In this document: in pieces, positions 1 to 8,659 of the stretch
Layout: every line of letters begins with the position of its first letter
Position numbering within the stretch: the stretch's first letter is position 1
NCBI GenBank assembly: GCA_900318625.1
Contig: ONLG01000006.1
Span: 1 to 64,000 of the forward strand
Direction: 5' to 3'
DNA: 64,000 bases
DNA from: an uncultured Prevotella sp.
GTDB lineage: Bacteria > Bacteroidota > Bacteroidia > Bacteroidales > Bacteroidaceae
The notes under the pieces: generated by a model
The model's input: the letters and a program-made list of their open reading frames with translations, nothing else
Told to the model about the DNA's origin: nothing
The model's database searches: none
Program-made: the position numbers and the translations under genes

Positions 1-43
1 ATTTGCACCGCAAAGTAACAGAAACCATATCACGACAAATATT

Positions 44-1009
44 TTGACCGAGAAACACATTGTAATAGAAGACATAGAGCCGATGATGCTCTATGGAGTG
101 GGCAACAGTCACCTGCAAGTAATCAAGTCGCTCTACCCCAAACTGCGCATCGTGGTGAGAGGCAACGTAGTGAAAGTGCTGGGCGACGAAGAGCAGATGG
201 CAGTGTTCGAGGAAGACCTCCATCACATGATTGACCACGTGCTGCGCTTCAACACCATCAGCGACGAGGACATAGTAGACATTGCCAAGGGCATCAGGAC
301 AAAGGACGAAGCCGTGAAGGGCGTAGTGGTCTACAGCCTTTCGGGACGCCCAATCAAAAGCCGTTCCGAGAACCAGCAGCGGCTTATCGATGCCTTCGAG
401 CAGAACGACATGGTCTTCGCTGTAGGTCCGGCAGGCACCGGAAAGACCTATCTGAGCATAGCACTGGCCGTGAGAGCACTCAAGGAGAAGTCGGCAAAGC
501 GCATAATACTGAGCCGTCCGGCGGTGGAAGCTGGCGAGAAGCTGGGCTTTCTGCCCGGCGACATGAAGGACAAGATAGACCCTTACCTGCAACCACTCTA
601 CGATGCGCTGGAGGATATGCTGCCCGCCACAAAACTGCAAGACATGATGGAGAAGCACATCATACAGATTGCACCACTCGCTTTCATGCGAGGCAGGACA
701 CTGTCGGATGCTATCGTGATACTCGACGAGGCGCAGAACACAACCCCCGCACAGCTCCGAATGTTCCTGACTCGCATGGGATGGAACACGAAAATGGTGA
801 TAACGGGCGACATGACGCAGATAGACCTGCCGCGAAGTCAGACAAGCGGACTGCGCGAAGCACTGCGCATACTGCACGGAATAGAGGGTATCGGAGTGGT
901 GGAACTGAACAAGAAAGACATCGTTCGCCACAAACTCGTCACCCGAATAGTGAATGCATACGAGGCTGCTGACGGCAAACAGCCCGACCAAGAAGAACAA
1001 CAGCAATAG
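44..1009 (+). CDS. phoH: PhoH-family ATPase
   Basis: Predicted cytoplasmic PhoH/YbeZ-type P-loop ATPase, a family linked to RNA metabolism and ribosome maturation; the exact role here is inferred from the family only. The 321-residue protein has a KH-like N-terminal segment, a Walker A motif GPAGTGKT at residues 128-135 and a Walker B motif ILDEAQN near 226-232. The start used is TTG at 44, which gives the N-terminus usual for the family; the frame stays open to the window edge, so a slightly earlier start is possible. ATTTGC at bases 1-6 looks like the end of a TAnnTTTG promoter box, so the transcript probably begins just inside the window. The purC gene follows after 90 bp with its own promoter. 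Confidence 0.92.
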   Translation: MTEKHIVIEDIEPMMLYGVGNSHLQVIKSLYPKLRIVVRGNVVKVLGDEEQMAVFEEDLHHMIDHVLRFNTISDEDIVDIAKGIRTKDEAVKGVVVYSLSGRPIKSRSENQQRLIDAFEQNDMVFAVGPAGTGKTYLSIALAVRALKEKSAKRIILSRPAVEAGEKLGFLPGDMKDKIDPYLQPLYDALEDMLPATKLQDMMEKHIIQIAPLAFMRGRTLSDAIVILDEAQNTTPAQLRMFLTRMGWNTKMVITGDMTQIDLPRSQTSGLREALRILHGIEGIGVVELNKKDIVRHKLVTRIVNAYEAADGKQPDQEEQQQ

Positions 1010-1024
1010 AAAAACAAACTTTTT

Positions 1025-1056
1025 TTTGCTCATTCTCAAAGGAATAAGTAACTTTG
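1025..1056 (+). promoter_or_regulatory. Promoter of purC-menG-aroE-purM block
   Basis: A -33 element TTTG (1025-1028) and a -7 element TAACTTTG (1049-1056) are 20 bp apart, matching the Bacteroidota housekeeping promoter. It lies 44 bp upstream of the purC start. Confidence 0.75.
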
Positions 1057-1099
1057 TGGCTTATTACAGGCTAATTATAAATAAGGTATAAAGGTAAAA

Positions 1100-2047
1100 A
1101 TGAAAGCTTTAACAACAACCAATTTCAATTTTTCAGGACAGAAAAGCGTTTATCACGGCAAGGTGCGCGATGTTTACGACATCGACGACGACCTGCTCGT
1201 AATGGTTGCAACCGACAGAATATCGGCTTTCGACGTGGTGTTGCCGAAGGGAATACCCTTCAAGGGACAGGTGCTCAACCAGATTGCAGCACGCTTCCTT
1301 GATGCCACTGCCGACATCTGCCCCAACTGGAAGCTTGCCACGCCCGACCCCATGGTTACGGTAGGACTGAAGTGCGAAGGCTTCAGGGTCGAGATGATTA
1401 TCCGCGGCATACTCACCGGCAGCGCATGGCGCGACTATGAGAAAGGCGTTCGCGAGATATGCGGAGTGCGTCTGCCCGACGGTATGCGCCAGAACGAGCG
1501 CTTCCCCGAGCCAATCATCACCCCGACGACTAAGGCCGACGAGGGTCACGACCTGAACATCAGCAAGGAAGAAATCATTGCTCAGGGCCTTGTGAGCGCC
1601 GAAGACTATGCCCAGATAGAGGACTACACACGCAAGCTCTTTGCCAGAGGCCAGGAGATAGCTGCCCGTCAGGGTCTGATACTCGTCGACACGAAGTACG
1701 AGTTCGGCAAGCGCGACGGCAAGATATACCTTATCGACGAGATACACACTCCCGACTCAAGCCGCTACTTCTATGCCGACGGCTACGAGGAGAAGCTGGC
1801 CAAGGGCGAACCGCAGCGTCAACTCTCGAAGGAGTTTGTGCGCCAATGGCTCATTGAGCACAACTTCATGAACGAACCCGGACAGCAGATGCCCGAGATT
1901 ACCGACGAGTATGCCGAGAGCGTGAGCGAGCGTTACATCGAGCTGTATGAGCATATCACTGGCGAGACGTTCAGTAAAGCCGACTTCGAGGGCGACATTG
2001 CTTCGCGCATAGAGCGCAACGTGGCTCAGTATCTTTCACAGCGTTGA
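1100..2047 (+). CDS. purC: SAICAR synthase (phosphoribosylaminoimidazole-succinocarboxamide synthase)
   Basis: Joins aspartate to CAIR with ATP to give SAICAR in de novo purine synthesis. The 315-residue protein has the N-terminal KVRDVYD nucleotide-binding segment (residues 21-27) and the family signatures DTKYEFG (197-203) and [13 protein letters not shown] (211-223). Length fits the longer bacterial form. It starts at ATG 1100 and its stop overlaps the start of the following methyltransferase gene, so the two are probably translationally coupled. Purine synthesis continues two genes later with purM, making this a mixed purine/quinone/shikimate operon. Confidence 0.97.
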   Translation: MKALTTTNFNFSGQKSVYHGKVRDVYDIDDDLLVMVATDRISAFDVVLPKGIPFKGQVLNQIAARFLDATADICPNWKLATPDPMVTVGLKCEGFRVEMIIRGILTGSAWRDYEKGVREICGVRLPDGMRQNERFPEPIITPTTKADEGHDLNISKEEIIAQGLVSAEDYAQIEDYTRKLFARGQEIAARQGLILVDTKYEFGKRDGKIYLIDEIHTPDSSRYFYADGYEEKLAKGEPQRQLSKEFVRQWLIEHNFMNEPGQQMPEITDEYAESVSERYIELYEHITGETFSKADFEGDIASRIERNVAQYLSQR

Positions 2048-2790
2048 CCGTGTACGAGCAAGAAAAGATAAATCCTTACCACAAGGAAGGCGACAAGGGT
2101 GAGCTGGTGGAGCAGATGTTCGACAACATTGCGCCCACCTACGACACCCTGAACCACCGTCTGTCGTGGAACATCGACAAGCTGTGGCGGCGCAAGGCGA
2201 TAGATGCCATGCGTCCATACAGCCCCAAGCGCGTGCTTGACATAGCCACCGGCACGGGCGACTTCGCACTGCTGGCAGCGCGACGGCTGTGTCCCGACGA
2301 GGTAGTAGGAATCGACCTGTCCTCGGGTATGCTGGCTATCGGAAAGCAGAAAGCTGCCAGAGCGGGACTCGACGACAAAGTGAAGTTCTCGCGCGAGGAC
2401 TGCATGAGCCTCTCGTTTGCCGACGGCAGCTTCGACGCAGTCACGGCAGCCTTCGGCATACGCAACTTCCAGAACCTGGAACAGGGACTCCGTGAGATGC
2501 AGCGAGTGCTCAGAGTGGGCGGTGTGCTGAGCATAGTAGAACTAACACAGCCCGTAAGCTTCCCCATGAGGCAGCTCTTCGGTTTCTATTCGCACACCAT
2601 CCTGCCAGCCTACGGGCGACTAATCTCGAAAGACAAGGGAGCCTACAACTATCTCATCTCGACGATAGAAGCTTTCCCGCAGGGCGAAGTGATGGTGGAG
2701 ATACTTAAGAGATGCGGCTTTGCAGAGGCTTCTTTCCGTCGCCTCACATTCGGTATATGCACCATGTACTTTGCAAGAAAGCTATCATAA
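2044..2790 (+). CDS. menG: Demethylmenaquinone methyltransferase
   Basis: UbiE/MenG family SAM-dependent methyltransferase, expected to methylate demethylmenaquinone in the last step of menaquinone synthesis; menaquinone is the usual Bacteroidota quinone. The 248-residue protein has the SAM-binding motif [15 protein letters not shown] (residues 64-78) and the family N-terminal segment around [16 protein letters not shown]. The TTG at 2044 overlaps the purC stop (TTGA); GTG at 2050 is an alternative start two codons later. No ribosome binding site decides between them. Confidence 0.93.
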   Translation: MTVYEQEKINPYHKEGDKGELVEQMFDNIAPTYDTLNHRLSWNIDKLWRRKAIDAMRPYSPKRVLDIATGTGDFALLAARRLCPDEVVGIDLSSGMLAIGKQKAARAGLDDKVKFSREDCMSLSFADGSFDAVTAAFGIRNFQNLEQGLREMQRVLRVGGVLSIVELTQPVSFPMRQLFGFYSHTILPAYGRLISKDKGAYNYLISTIEAFPQGEVMVEILKRCGFAEASFRRLTFGICTMYFARKLS

Positions 2791-2823
2791 CCAATACAAT
2801 AACCCCATAACACCACCACGACG

Positions 2824-3567
2824 ATGGACAAATACGGACTTATCGGCTACCCTCTGGGCCACTCTTTCTCGATAGGCTACTTCAACGAGATGTTCCAGAA
2901 CGAGGGTATTGATGCCGTTTACGAGAATTTCGAGATTGCCGACATCGACAATCTGCGGGAAGTAGTCGACTCTAATCCCTCGCTGCGAGGTCTCAACGTG
3001 ACCATCCCCTACAAGGAAGCAGTGATTGACTACCTCGACAACGTCAGCCCCGTGGCAAGAGAGATTGGTGCCGTGAACGTGATAAAGGTGGAGCACAAAG
3101 GCAACCGCACCGTGCTTTCCGGCCACAATTCCGACTGCATAGGCTTCAGCCGCAGCATAGAACCCATGCTCGAACGCTGGCACAAGAAGGCTCTCATACT
3201 GGGAACGGGCGGCGCATCGAAGGCCATAGACTACAGTCTGCGCAAGCTGGGGCTCGAAACGCTCTTCGTCAGCCGCACGCCGAAACCGGGAATGATTACC
3301 TACAGCGACATAACTCCCGAGCTTGTGAAGGAGTACAACGTCATCGTGAACTGCACTCCAGTGGGAATGTTCCCGAAGATTAACGAGTGTCCGAACCTGC
3401 CCTACGAGAGTATGGACCACCACACCATACTCTACGACCTCATCTACAATCCCGACGAGACCCTGTTCATCAGCAACGGAAAGGAGCACAACGCCAACGT
3501 GAAGAACGGTTTGGAGATGTTGCTGCTTCAGGCGTTTGCTTCGTGGGAGATATGGAACAACAAATAA
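2824..3567 (+). CDS. aroE: Shikimate dehydrogenase
   Basis: NADP-dependent reduction of 3-dehydroshikimate to shikimate in aromatic amino acid synthesis. Residues expected for shikimate binding are present: PLGHSFS near residues 10-16, the catalytic lysine in NVTIPYKE (Lys64) and the HNSD segment (101-104). The dinucleotide-binding loop GTGGASKA is at 127-134. At 247 residues it is shorter than the E. coli enzyme (about 272), as is common in this phylum. It lies 33 bp after menG on the same strand and 27 bp before purM. Confidence 0.94.
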   Translation: MDKYGLIGYPLGHSFSIGYFNEMFQNEGIDAVYENFEIADIDNLREVVDSNPSLRGLNVTIPYKEAVIDYLDNVSPVAREIGAVNVIKVEHKGNRTVLSGHNSDCIGFSRSIEPMLERWHKKALILGTGGASKAIDYSLRKLGLETLFVSRTPKPGMITYSDITPELVKEYNVIVNCTPVGMFPKINECPNLPYESMDHHTILYDLIYNPDETLFISNGKEHNANVKNGLEMLLLQAFASWEIWNNK

Positions 3568-3594
3568 TCATCTAAAAAAGAACATAACAACATT

Positions 3595-4761
3595 ATGTCG
3601 AACAACAGATACATGATGCGCGGCGTGAGTGCGGCTAAGGAAGACGTACACAATGCCATCAAGAACATAGACAAGGGACTCTATCCGCAGGCTTTCTGCA
3701 AAATCATACCCGACGTGCTGGGCGGCGACCCCGACTATTGCAACATCATGCACGCCGACGGAGCCGGCACCAAATCAAGCCTGGCATATATGTACTGGAA
3801 AGAAACAGGCGACCTGTCGGTATGGAAGGGCATAGCCCAGGATGCCATCGTGATGAACACCGACGACCTGCTCTGCGTGGGAGCGGTTGACAACATTCTC
3901 GTGAGCAGCACCATCGGTCGCAACAAGATGCTCGTTCCCGGCGAGGTTATCTCTGCCATCATCAACGGAACCGACGAGTTGCTTGCCGAAATGCGCTCCA
4001 TGGGCATCGGCATTTACCCCACGGGAGGCGAGACCGCCGACGTGGGCGACCTTGTAAGGACCATCATCGTTGACTCAACGGTGACTTGCCGCATGAAGCG
4101 AGCCGACGTGATAGACAATGCCAACATCCGTCCGGGCGACGTCATCGTTGGATTGAGCTCAACAGGACAGGCCACTTACGAGAAGCAATATAACGGAGGA
4201 ATGGGCAGCAACGGACTGACCTCGGCACGCCACGACGTGTTTGCCAAGTATCTGGCAGAGAAATACCCCGAGAGTTTCGACCACAACGTGCCCGACGAGC
4301 TGGTCTACAGCGGCAGCCACCGCCTCACCGACAGCATCGAAGGCTCTCCCCTCGATGCCGGACGGCTCGTGCTCTCCCCCACTCGCACCTATGCTCCGGT
4401 GATTAAGCGCCTGCTCGACGAGCTGCGCCCAGAGATACACGGAATGGTTCACTGCACGGGTGGAGCGCAGACAAAGGTTCTGCACTTCGTCAGCGACAAC
4501 TGCCGCGTGGTGAAAGACAATATGTTCCCCGTGCCGCCGCTCTTCCGAGCCATCCACGAGAGCAGCCAGACCGACTGGCGCGAGATGTATCAGGTGTTCA
4601 ACATGGGCCACCGCATGGAGATTTATGTCCGCCCGGAAGTGGCAGAGCAGGTGATAGCCCTGAGCCGCAGCTTCAACATCGACGCACAAGTGGTAGGCCA
4701 CATCGAAGAAGGCCGAAAGAGCCTCACCATCAAGAGCGAGTTTGGAGAGTTTGAGTGGTGA
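3595..4761 (+). CDS. purM: Phosphoribosylformylglycinamidine cyclo-ligase (AIR synthase)
   Basis: ATP-dependent ring closure of FGAM to AIR in purine synthesis. The 388-residue protein has the PurM/ThiL fold signatures: a glycine-rich DGAGTKSSLAY segment near residue 53, the metal/ATP-binding DAIVMNTDDLLCVGA segment near 85, GGETADVGD near 143 and VGLSSTGQATY near 184. It is longer than the E. coli enzyme (345), typical of the Bacteroidota form. It ends the first housekeeping block. The next plus-strand housekeeping gene, prfA, is about 9.5 kb away, with an accessory block between. Confidence 0.92.
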   Translation: MSNNRYMMRGVSAAKEDVHNAIKNIDKGLYPQAFCKIIPDVLGGDPDYCNIMHADGAGTKSSLAYMYWKETGDLSVWKGIAQDAIVMNTDDLLCVGAVDNILVSSTIGRNKMLVPGEVISAIINGTDELLAEMRSMGIGIYPTGGETADVGDLVRTIIVDSTVTCRMKRADVIDNANIRPGDVIVGLSSTGQATYEKQYNGGMGSNGLTSARHDVFAKYLAEKYPESFDHNVPDELVYSGSHRLTDSIEGSPLDAGRLVLSPTRTYAPVIKRLLDELRPEIHGMVHCTGGAQTKVLHFVSDNCRVVKDNMFPVPPLFRAIHESSQTDWREMYQVFNMGHRMEIYVRPEVAEQVIALSRSFNIDAQVVGHIEEGRKSLTIKSEFGEFEW

Positions 4762-4777
4762 ATGGTGGTTTCACCAA

Positions 4778-5185
4778 TCACCTCTTGCTCTTCAGAAAAT
4801 CAGAAGGAGTGAGTCCAAAATGCTTCTTGAACTGGCGCGTGAAGTGCTGCGGATAGTCATAGCCCAGCCTCTCTGAGGTCTCGGCTATGGGAACGCCGGC
4901 AGTCAGCAGCTCCCTTGCACGCTGCATCACAAACCGGCTGATAATGCTCTTGGCTGTGTCGCCTGTCAGCTGACGGACAAGGTCGCCGAAATAGTTGGGC
5001 GAGAGAAACAGCTCCTGTGCACAATAGCGCACCGAGGGTATGCCGTTAGCCACCTGCAAGCCGCCGCGGTAGTAGCCCACAAGCAGATTCTCGAAGCGCG
5101 TGAGCAAATCTGAGCGCGCAGGAGCCTGCATCCGCAGCTGGCGAGCGTAGAAGCGAGCCACGTTCTCCAACACAATTCCATGCAC
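4778..5185 (-). pseudogene. 3' fragment of an AraC-family regulator
   Basis: This frame holds the C-terminal two-helix DNA-binding region of an AraC/XylS regulator: LFLSPNYFGDLVRQLTG for the first helix-turn-helix and LGYDYPQHFTRQFKKHFGLT for the second. AraC proteins of this kind are about 290-320 residues; here only about 135 remain and the whole N-terminal sensing domain is missing. The upstream frame runs only to about 5207 before a stop, and the sequence there already matches an unrelated vapD-like gene on the other strand. I infer a deletion junction near 5180. A shortened DNA-binding protein started at GTG 5185 is possible but unlikely. Confidence 0.8.
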
Positions 5186-5458
5186 TAAGCTTTGATATGG
5201 ACATCACCACACTAAAAGCTTGCTACGGCGAGCCCTATAATGGTGCGTATTTTGAAATTAAGCAAGTTCTGGTAAGGCATGGTTTCTATTGGATTCAGGG
5301 AAGCACATACATGACAAATGCCGACAACTTGCTCAATCTTTACAGTGCCATAAATGCACTGAAAGCCGCCCGAATGGTTCCGAAACTCTGTCCGTGATAT
5401 TCGAGGCTACCGTGTTGAAGAATGGTCTGACTTCACACAAATTGTGAAAGAGGGCTAA
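5182..5458 (+). pseudogene. vapD: vapD-like gene, frameshifted and lacking its start
   Basis: The reading ALSFDMDITTLK then YGEPYNGAYFEIKQVL and GFYWIQGSTY matches the VapD family, small Cas2-like ribonucleases some of which act as toxins. The frame opened at ATG 5197 stops at 5397. After about 5367 the family match continues in another frame as [18 protein letters not shown] and on to a stop at 5456-5458. One extra base in the run GCCGCCC (about 5366-5371) explains this. The true start is also gone: family members begin with Met just before the ALSFDM segment, which here abuts the AraC fragment. Joined, about 88 codons remain, near full length (about 90-95). Confidence 0.78.
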
Positions 5459-5627
5459 AAGAATAATAAGAACAAAAATATCAATCAAGAACAGATTGCC
5501 TGTGGAGATATTAAAAACAAAAAGACATATTGATATGGCATTGTACTTGGAGGCCCAAATAACCAAAACACAAAGAATTCAATGAAAGTCACGACCTTTA
5601 CAGTTGAATAGAATCACATTACCAAAC

Positions 5628-5678
5628 AAGCGGAAAGAAGCAGACCAGAATGAAAGACGGTATTCTTTCCGCTTCTTT
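5628..5678 (+). terminator. Inverted repeat, possible terminator
   Basis: Perfect 12-bp arms AAGCGGAAAGAA (5628-5639) and TTCTTTCCGCTT (5663-5674), loop 23 bases, followed by CTTTTAG. The loop is long for an intrinsic terminator and no intact gene precedes it, so this may be a relic. Confidence 0.4.
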
Positions 5679-6025
5679 TAGTACAACACTCCGATGGAAT
5701 TGTAAGATAAAAGTAACGAAAAAAGGGTGCTGGAAACAAGCCGATGCAGAGCAGAATTTTTCCTAAGAAGCGGCAGATAGGCTATTACGATCGATGCTAT
5801 CGCCGCTGACTGCACGCTTGGAAGCCGCTATTTGGCAGCTGTCACGGGGGCTACGGCATCCCGTTTACGGAAATATGGCTTCGGACAAAGGTTGATGCTT
5901 CGCCGATGTTTCTCCGTTACTGAGTGTTTGTTGGCAGTCGCCTGGTTTTATCTACGCCAACAAAAAACTTACATAACAATTTGATACTCAGCATAAAGCA
6001 ACGTTTTAACAGATTCCCAACAGGT

Positions 6026-6130
6026 CCGTAATCTTTCTCCGGGTGCTTTGGAGCAACCTTACAGAGCCTCTGGAGCAATGCTCCAACTGCCTTGTAGCAA
6101 TGTTACGGAGCTGTTGGAGAAAGTTTACGG
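6026..6130. repeat. Imperfect palindromic element, copy 1
   Basis: Bounded by near-identical inverted ends CCGTAATCTTTCTCC (6026-6040) and GGAGAAAGTTTACGG (6116-6130), 14 of 15 positions complementary. The inside repeats GGAG and CTCC blocks and TTGTAGCAATGTTAC, so the whole can fold on itself. Copy 2, in the opposite orientation, is at 35831-35959. A shared CTGCAAAATACTCGCAT motif lies about 78 bp beyond this copy and 66 bp beyond the other. Confidence 0.65.
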
Positions 6131-6298
6131 AGCCGTCCGTAAACATCAACAGTAATACCGTAGTTTCGCTTTTCGGCCAGATATTGCTCCGAAAGCGAAG
6201 CTTTAGGCTGCAAAATACTCGCATATCTGGATGCAGCGACTGAGTTGCAGGCATACAGGAGAATCTCGCGAAGGCTGTTGTAAGGATATTTCAGACAA

Positions 6299-7204
6299 CT
6301 ATCTGATACGCCTCTGACGATAGGCTTGCGTCGTAGTGCCAGTCATTCGCCTGAAAAACTTGCAAAAGAAAGAAGCGTTTGGGAAGTTCATCTCGTCGGC
6401 AATCTGCGCCGCACTCTTGTCGGTGTGGCGCAGCTCCACCTTAATGCGCGTGGTGATAGCCTCGTCTATCCACTGCTTGGCGGGCTTACCGCTGACCGCC
6501 TTGACCAGAGTGCTCATGTATCGGGGCGAGATGAAGAGTCGCCGGGCATAGAAGTCGATGTTGTGCTCCTGCGTGGCGTAGCGGCTGACGAGCTGCACAA
6601 AGTCGCTGAACAGCTTCTGCTCGCGCGAGAGAGTAGCCAGGCGCTCGCTCTCGGACTCAAGCCAGTAGTAGTTTAGCTGCCAGAGAAAGGCTGCAACCAG
6701 ATGAAGCACGACCTGTGAGCCCGACCGTTTTGAGCGAACAGCATCGTAGAGCAGGCTGTGGATGGCCTTGAGCCGCCCGAGCTGTTCGGGCGCAAGGGCG
6801 AAGTTGAAGTCGCGCTGCCTGCCGTCGAAAGCCTGCGGAACGAGCGTGGGGAAAGCCAGACCGGCGAGTTCGTCGGTCATCGACAGGCCAAATCCCCGTA
6901 CATCGTCGGTGAACTCGCCCATGCGCACTATGCTGTTCCGGCTGAGAAACACAGCCTGCCCTGTCTGAAAGTGCCTCGGAATGAGGTTCACCGTGGGCCA
7001 CACAGCCCCTTGGGTAACAATCATCACACGCATCTCGGGCAGCACGTATGTGTCGTGGGACAGTCGCGCGAACAGCTGCGTCACGGGCGGATTGCGCGCC
7101 ACAACAAGGTTTTCGGAGATATAGTCGTCGAGCAGGCGGCTGTCGTCGTCGCCGTTGAGCAGTTCGCTGAGCTGTCGGAGGCCGAACTGATGGAGGTTCT
7201 TCAT
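6299..7204 (-). CDS. AraC-family transcriptional regulator
   Basis: Intact AraC regulator of 301 residues when started at ATG 7204 (MKNLHQFGL); a longer frame to 7261 has no family support. The N-terminal part resembles an AraC sensing domain, and the C-terminus has the two helix-turn-helix units (RLFISPRYMSTLVKAVSG, then MNFPNASFFCKFFRRMTG). It is divergent from the efflux operon beginning at 7371 and shares a 166-bp control region with it. Local regulation of that exporter is therefore the simplest inference; no ligand can be deduced. A TATTTTTG box (complement of 7227-7234) lies 22 bp upstream of the start. Confidence 0.85.
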   Translation of the reverse strand: MKNLHQFGLRQLSELLNGDDDSRLLDDYISENLVVARNPPVTQLFARLSHDTYVLPEMRVMIVTQGAVWPTVNLIPRHFQTGQAVFLSRNSIVRMGEFTDDVRGFGLSMTDELAGLAFPTLVPQAFDGRQRDFNFALAPEQLGRLKAIHSLLYDAVRSKRSGSQVVLHLVAAFLWQLNYYWLESESERLATLSREQKLFSDFVQLVSRYATQEHNIDFYARRLFISPRYMSTLVKAVSGKPAKQWIDEAITTRIKVELRHTDKSAAQIADEMNFPNASFFCKFFRRMTGTTTQAYRQRRIR

Positions 7205-7216
7205 TGCTTTAATGGT

Positions 7217-7285
7217 CTTTTCGGTACAAAAATACACACAAAACTTGGACCAGCAATGCACCTTCTGCCTATTTTGTACGAAAAG
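7217..7285. promoter_or_regulatory. Divergent control region with inverted repeat (araC / efflux operon)
   Basis: CTTTTCGGTACAAAAATA (7217-7234) and TATTTTGTACGAAAAG (7270-7285) are inverted copies differing by two single-base gaps. The left arm contains the minus-strand -7 box of the AraC gene. The position between divergent genes suggests an operator for the regulator, or mirror-image promoters. This is inference. Confidence 0.5.
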
Positions 7286-7370
7286 AACATAATTTCAGCG
7301 GAAAGGATAGCAGCTGAGCGATGGAAAATGGGGAACTTTGCAACAACATCGAAACACAAACTGATACACT

Positions 7371-8639
7371 ATGAGGATAAAAGCATTTATAATAATGTGG
7401 GCAGTGGCCTTGTCGGGAGCTAATGCTCAGACCCTTGCCGAGTGCCAACAGGCCGCAGAGAGAAACTATCCGCTGATTAAACGGATGGATCTCATCACAC
7501 AAACCGCCGCACTGACGGTGGCGAACATACAGAAAGGATGGCTTCCGCAGCTCACTGTCACGGCGCAGGCCACGCTGCAGAGCGACGTGACCGCCTTCCC
7601 AGAGCAGATGCAGACCGTCTATCAGCAGATGGGCATCGACATCAAGGGACTCCGCAAAGACCAGTACCGCATTGGCGTGGACGTGCAGCAGACGGTGTTC
7701 GACGGCGGAGCTATCAGCAGCCGCAAGGAAGTGGCGCGCCGCGAGGCTGGCGTGGAGATTGCCCGACAGGAAGTAGATATATATAAGGTGCGCCAGCGTG
7801 TCAACGAACTCTACTTCTCTCTGCTGCTCCTCGACCAGCAGATAGTTCTCAGCCGCGACCTTGAGCAGCTGCTCAGCAGCAACGAGCAGAAGCTCGGCAC
7901 CATGTTCAAGAGCGGCACGGCAGCCGAGAGCGACTATCTGAGCGTGAAGGCCGAACGCCTGAAGGCAGCTCAACAGCTGGCCAGCCTCTTGTCGCAACGC
8001 CAGTCGGCAGCGGCTATCCTCAGCGTGTTCTGCGGAATAGAGGTGAAGTCGCCCGTGAAGCCCTCGCCCACCTACGATGCCGCCCCGGCAGTGCGCCCCG
8101 AGCTGCGGCTCGCCGACTCACAAGTGGCACTCGCCTATGCCCGCGAGAAGGCCCTGGGCGCAGCCTTGCTTCCTCGGATAGGCTTGTTTGCACAAGGCTT
8201 CTACGGCTATCCGGGCTACAATATGTTCGAGGACATGATGCGTCGCCGCTGGTCACTGAACGGAATGATTGGCGCGCGGCTGACGTGGAACATCGGTGCG
8301 CTCTACACCCGCAAGAACGACAAGGCACAGCTTCGGCTCGCCCGAGAGTCGGCAGAGAACAGCCGCGAGGTGTTTCTGTTCAACAACAAACTCGAAGAGA
8401 TGCGCTACAACGAGCACACAGCGCGCTACCGCCAGCTGATGGCCGACGACGAGGAGATAATAGCCCTGCGCTCAAGGGTGCGCAAGGCTGCCGAGTCGAA
8501 GCTGGCGCATGGCATCATCGCCGTGAACGACCTGCTGCGCGAAATCAATGCCGAGAACACAGCACGCGTGCAGCAGTCGATGCACGAGATTGAAATGCTC
8601 AAGGCAATCTACAACGCAAAATTCACAACAAACAATTAA
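7371..8639 (+). CDS. TolC-like outer membrane efflux protein
   Basis: Outer-membrane channel of a tripartite exporter. The 422-residue protein begins with a signal peptide (MRIKAFIIMWAVALSGANAQ, cleavage after GANA likely) and contains two repeats of the outer membrane efflux domain with long amphipathic helices, e.g. the stretch around residues 120-230 rich in Glu, Gln, Leu and Ala. It is first of five tightly spaced plus-strand genes (HlyD, ATPase, two permeases follow), so it probably completes a channel through both membranes. Length matches small TolC proteins of this phylum. Confidence 0.92.
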   Translation: MRIKAFIIMWAVALSGANAQTLAECQQAAERNYPLIKRMDLITQTAALTVANIQKGWLPQLTVTAQATLQSDVTAFPEQMQTVYQQMGIDIKGLRKDQYRIGVDVQQTVFDGGAISSRKEVARREAGVEIARQEVDIYKVRQRVNELYFSLLLLDQQIVLSRDLEQLLSSNEQKLGTMFKSGTAAESDYLSVKAERLKAAQQLASLLSQRQSAAAILSVFCGIEVKSPVKPSPTYDAAPAVRPELRLADSQVALAYAREKALGAALLPRIGLFAQGFYGYPGYNMFEDMMRRRWSLNGMIGARLTWNIGALYTRKNDKAQLRLARESAENSREVFLFNNKLEEMRYNEHTARYRQLMADDEEIIALRSRVRKAAESKLAHGIIAVNDLLREINAENTARVQQSMHEIEMLKAIYNAKFTTNN

Positions 8640-8659
8640 GGACTGAAAAACATCACGTT

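Larger units (their letters stand above)
5459..6298. other. Gene-free stretch
   Basis: About 840 bp without a convincing gene between the vapD remnant and the intact AraC gene. It holds a perfect 12-bp inverted repeat (5628-5674), an AT-rich unassigned segment, an imperfect palindromic element (6026-6130) and a 17-bp motif at 6208-6224 that recurs near 35749. I found no continuing homology of vapD or AraC here. Confidence 0.6.
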
